This document shows, piece after piece, positions 5,891-6,741 of a DNA stretch of 6,741 nt; position 1 is the stretch's first letter; every line of letters starts with the position of its first letter. This stretch comes from an uncultured Bacteroidota bacterium (GTDB taxonomy: Bacteria; Bacteroidota; Bacteroidia; Chitinophagales; Chitinophagaceae). The translations under genes were made by a program, and so were the position numbers. The notes under the pieces were generated by a model, which worked only from the letters and a program-made list of their open reading frames with translations, did not search any database and had not been told where the DNA came from. Location: NCBI GenBank assembly GCA_903933995.1, contig CAIZMD010000171.1, positions 1-6,741 of the forward strand, in the 5' to 3' direction.

Positions 5891-6741
5891 ATGCAGATTA
5901 ATAGAACCAATTACGAAAACTTTTTCCTACTCTATGTAGACGGTGAGCTGTCTACTACAGAGATGCAGGCGGTAGAACGCTTTGCTTTGGAAAACAGTGA
6001 TCTTGGCTCAGAATTGGATGCATTATTAGAAACCAAGTTATCTGTTGAGGATGGTTTTGGTTTTTTAGACAAAGAAGTACTTTATCGCACAGCTTCTAAT
6101 GTTATCAACGAAATAAATTACGAAGAGCAATTTTTACTCTTCCTAGATAATGAGCTAACTGAAACCGAAAATGAACAGACCAAGTCTTTTTTAGTAGCCC
6201 ATCCAGAATTACAAGCTTCCTTTGAATTATTGCAACAAACCAAATTACCTCAAGAAACTATATCTTTTGGAGACAAGTCTGTTTTGTATCAAAAAGAAGC
6301 AAGCAAGCCTGTGGCGATAGGTTGGTGGAGAATGGCGGTGGCCGCTGCTATGATTGGTTTAATGGTCATGGTTTGGAATCTCTTGCCAACAAACAAACAA
6401 GCAGACCCAATGGTTAAGGCTGGCAAAACCACAGCATTACCCACCAAGTCCAATAACTTAAACGTGAATGGGGCGGAAGCTACAGAAGCACTGGCTACCA
6501 ATGCTAGCAAGAACAATGCTGTTCCAACAACTTTAAAAAATAATAATGCAGCACTTCAATTAGCTGCTACTAATCATACTGAGTCAACAACAGCAACTAA
6601 TGAGGTTTTGGCAAATCTGACAACTGCTGAATTAGCAAATACAGACCAACCTACTACAAGCATTGCTACCAATAATTCAGTACCCACTGTTTTAGAAAAT
6701 GCAGACCATGCCAACCAATTGGGTCATGCAACTGCAACACC
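5891..6741 (+). CDS. Probable membrane anti-sigma factor with duplicated zinc-less anti-sigma-like module, 3'-truncated
   Basis: Frame 2 is open from the ATG at 5891 to the window end, giving at least 283 residues with no stop. Residues 7-65 and 76-133 are two copies of one helical module, each opening NYE and then containing a [VL]D.EL segment. A single membrane span lies at about 143-165, beginning GWWRMAVAAAMIGLM. From about 167 onward the chain is rich in Ala, Thr and Asn and probably disordered in the periplasm. The YVDGELSTTE stretch and the following helix resemble the zf-HC2/ZAS anti-sigma fold. However, the HxxxCxxC ligands are replaced by Phe, Asn and Leu in copy 1 and by Phe, His and Leu in copy 2. 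There is no Cys in the whole visible protein, so it cannot be a classical zinc anti-sigma. The position 22 bases behind an ECF sigma gene, the N-in topology and the module similarity together suggest it holds that sigma at the membrane. This role is inferred. Confidence 0.8.
   Translation, partial: MQINRTNYENFFLLYVDGELSTTEMQAVERFALENSDLGSELDALLETKLSVEDGFGFLDKEVLYRTASNVINEINYEEQFLLFLDNELTETENEQTKSFLVAHPELQASFELLQQTKLPQETISFGDKSVLYQKEASKPVAIGWWRMAVAAAMIGLMVMVWNLLPTNKQADPMVKAGKTTALPTKSNNLNVNGAEATEALATNASKNNAVPTTLKNNNAALQLAATNHTESTTATNEVLANLTTAELANTDQPTTSIATNNSVPTVLENADHANQLGHATAT
5909..6289 (+). repeat. Tandem duplication of a ~60-residue module within the anti-sigma-like protein
   Basis: Copy 1 is bases 5909-6085 (residues 7-65) and copy 2 is 6116-6289 (residues 76-133). 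Aligned by eye with one single-residue gap, 24 of 59 positions are identical. These include the opening NYE, the FLL block, Asp17/86, Glu-Leu 19-20/88-89, Thr-Lys-Leu 48-50/117-119, and the closing Asp-Lys.Val-Leu-Tyr. The bases themselves have diverged, so the duplication is old and kept by selection at the protein level. Confidence 0.8.
6512..6721 (+). repeat. Degenerate repeat in the low-complexity periplasmic tail
   Basis: Residues 208-217 (NNAVPTTLKN) and 261-270 (NNSVPTVLEN) match at seven of ten positions, and the match extends weakly through a shared A.QL seven bases of protein later (221-224 and 274-277). The copies occupy bases 6512-6562 and 6671-6721. They are embedded in Ala/Thr/Asn-rich sequence, so part of the similarity may reflect composition. 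Confidence 0.45.

Noticed and set aside
6289..6516. A 75-codon minus-strand open frame
   Set aside because: It lies wholly antisense to the membrane span and tail of the anti-sigma-like gene, whose frame continues on both sides. It is a composition effect.

Overview
This window looks like ordinary chromosomal DNA from a member of the Bacteroidota, most likely near the Chitinophagaceae; the family assignment is inference. The signs are AT-rich coding sequence, start codons without clear Shine-Dalgarno sites, an exact Bacteroidota-type promoter (TTTG, 17 bases, TAnnTTTG) before one gene, and protein types common in that phylum. I see no mobile element, CRISPR array, rRNA or tRNA.

Layout. Bases 1-855 hold the 3' part of gcvT (glycine cleavage T-protein), whose start lies off the left edge. 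It converges on a two-gene minus-strand unit (3428 to 923). That unit encodes an exported aspartic protease-like protein with two DTG half-sites and a PDZ domain, followed by a cytoplasmic M16 zinc peptidase. A symmetrical hairpin flanked by A and T runs sits between the converging genes and probably terminates both. Divergent from the protease unit is mqnC (3560-4684), a radical SAM enzyme of the futalosine route to menaquinone, with its own promoter and a strong terminator. Next is a 145-residue three-helix membrane protein of unknown function (4826-5263).

The right end (5383-6741) is an ECF sigma factor followed after 22 bases by a gene that runs off the window. That second gene was found by translating frame 2 from the ATG at 5891. 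It encodes a single-pass membrane protein with two tandem copies of an anti-sigma-like module on the presumed cytoplasmic side and a long Ala/Thr/Asn-rich tail on the periplasmic side. It is most simply read as the cognate anti-sigma factor. Each module can be lined up with the zinc-binding anti-sigma (ZAS/zf-HC2) helix pattern, but the His and Cys ligands are replaced. This duplicated, metal-free arrangement is the most interesting item here.

The genes do not form one pathway. The window is a set of independent housekeeping units plus one envelope-type sigma/anti-sigma signalling pair. I do not see convincing evidence of a wholly new system.
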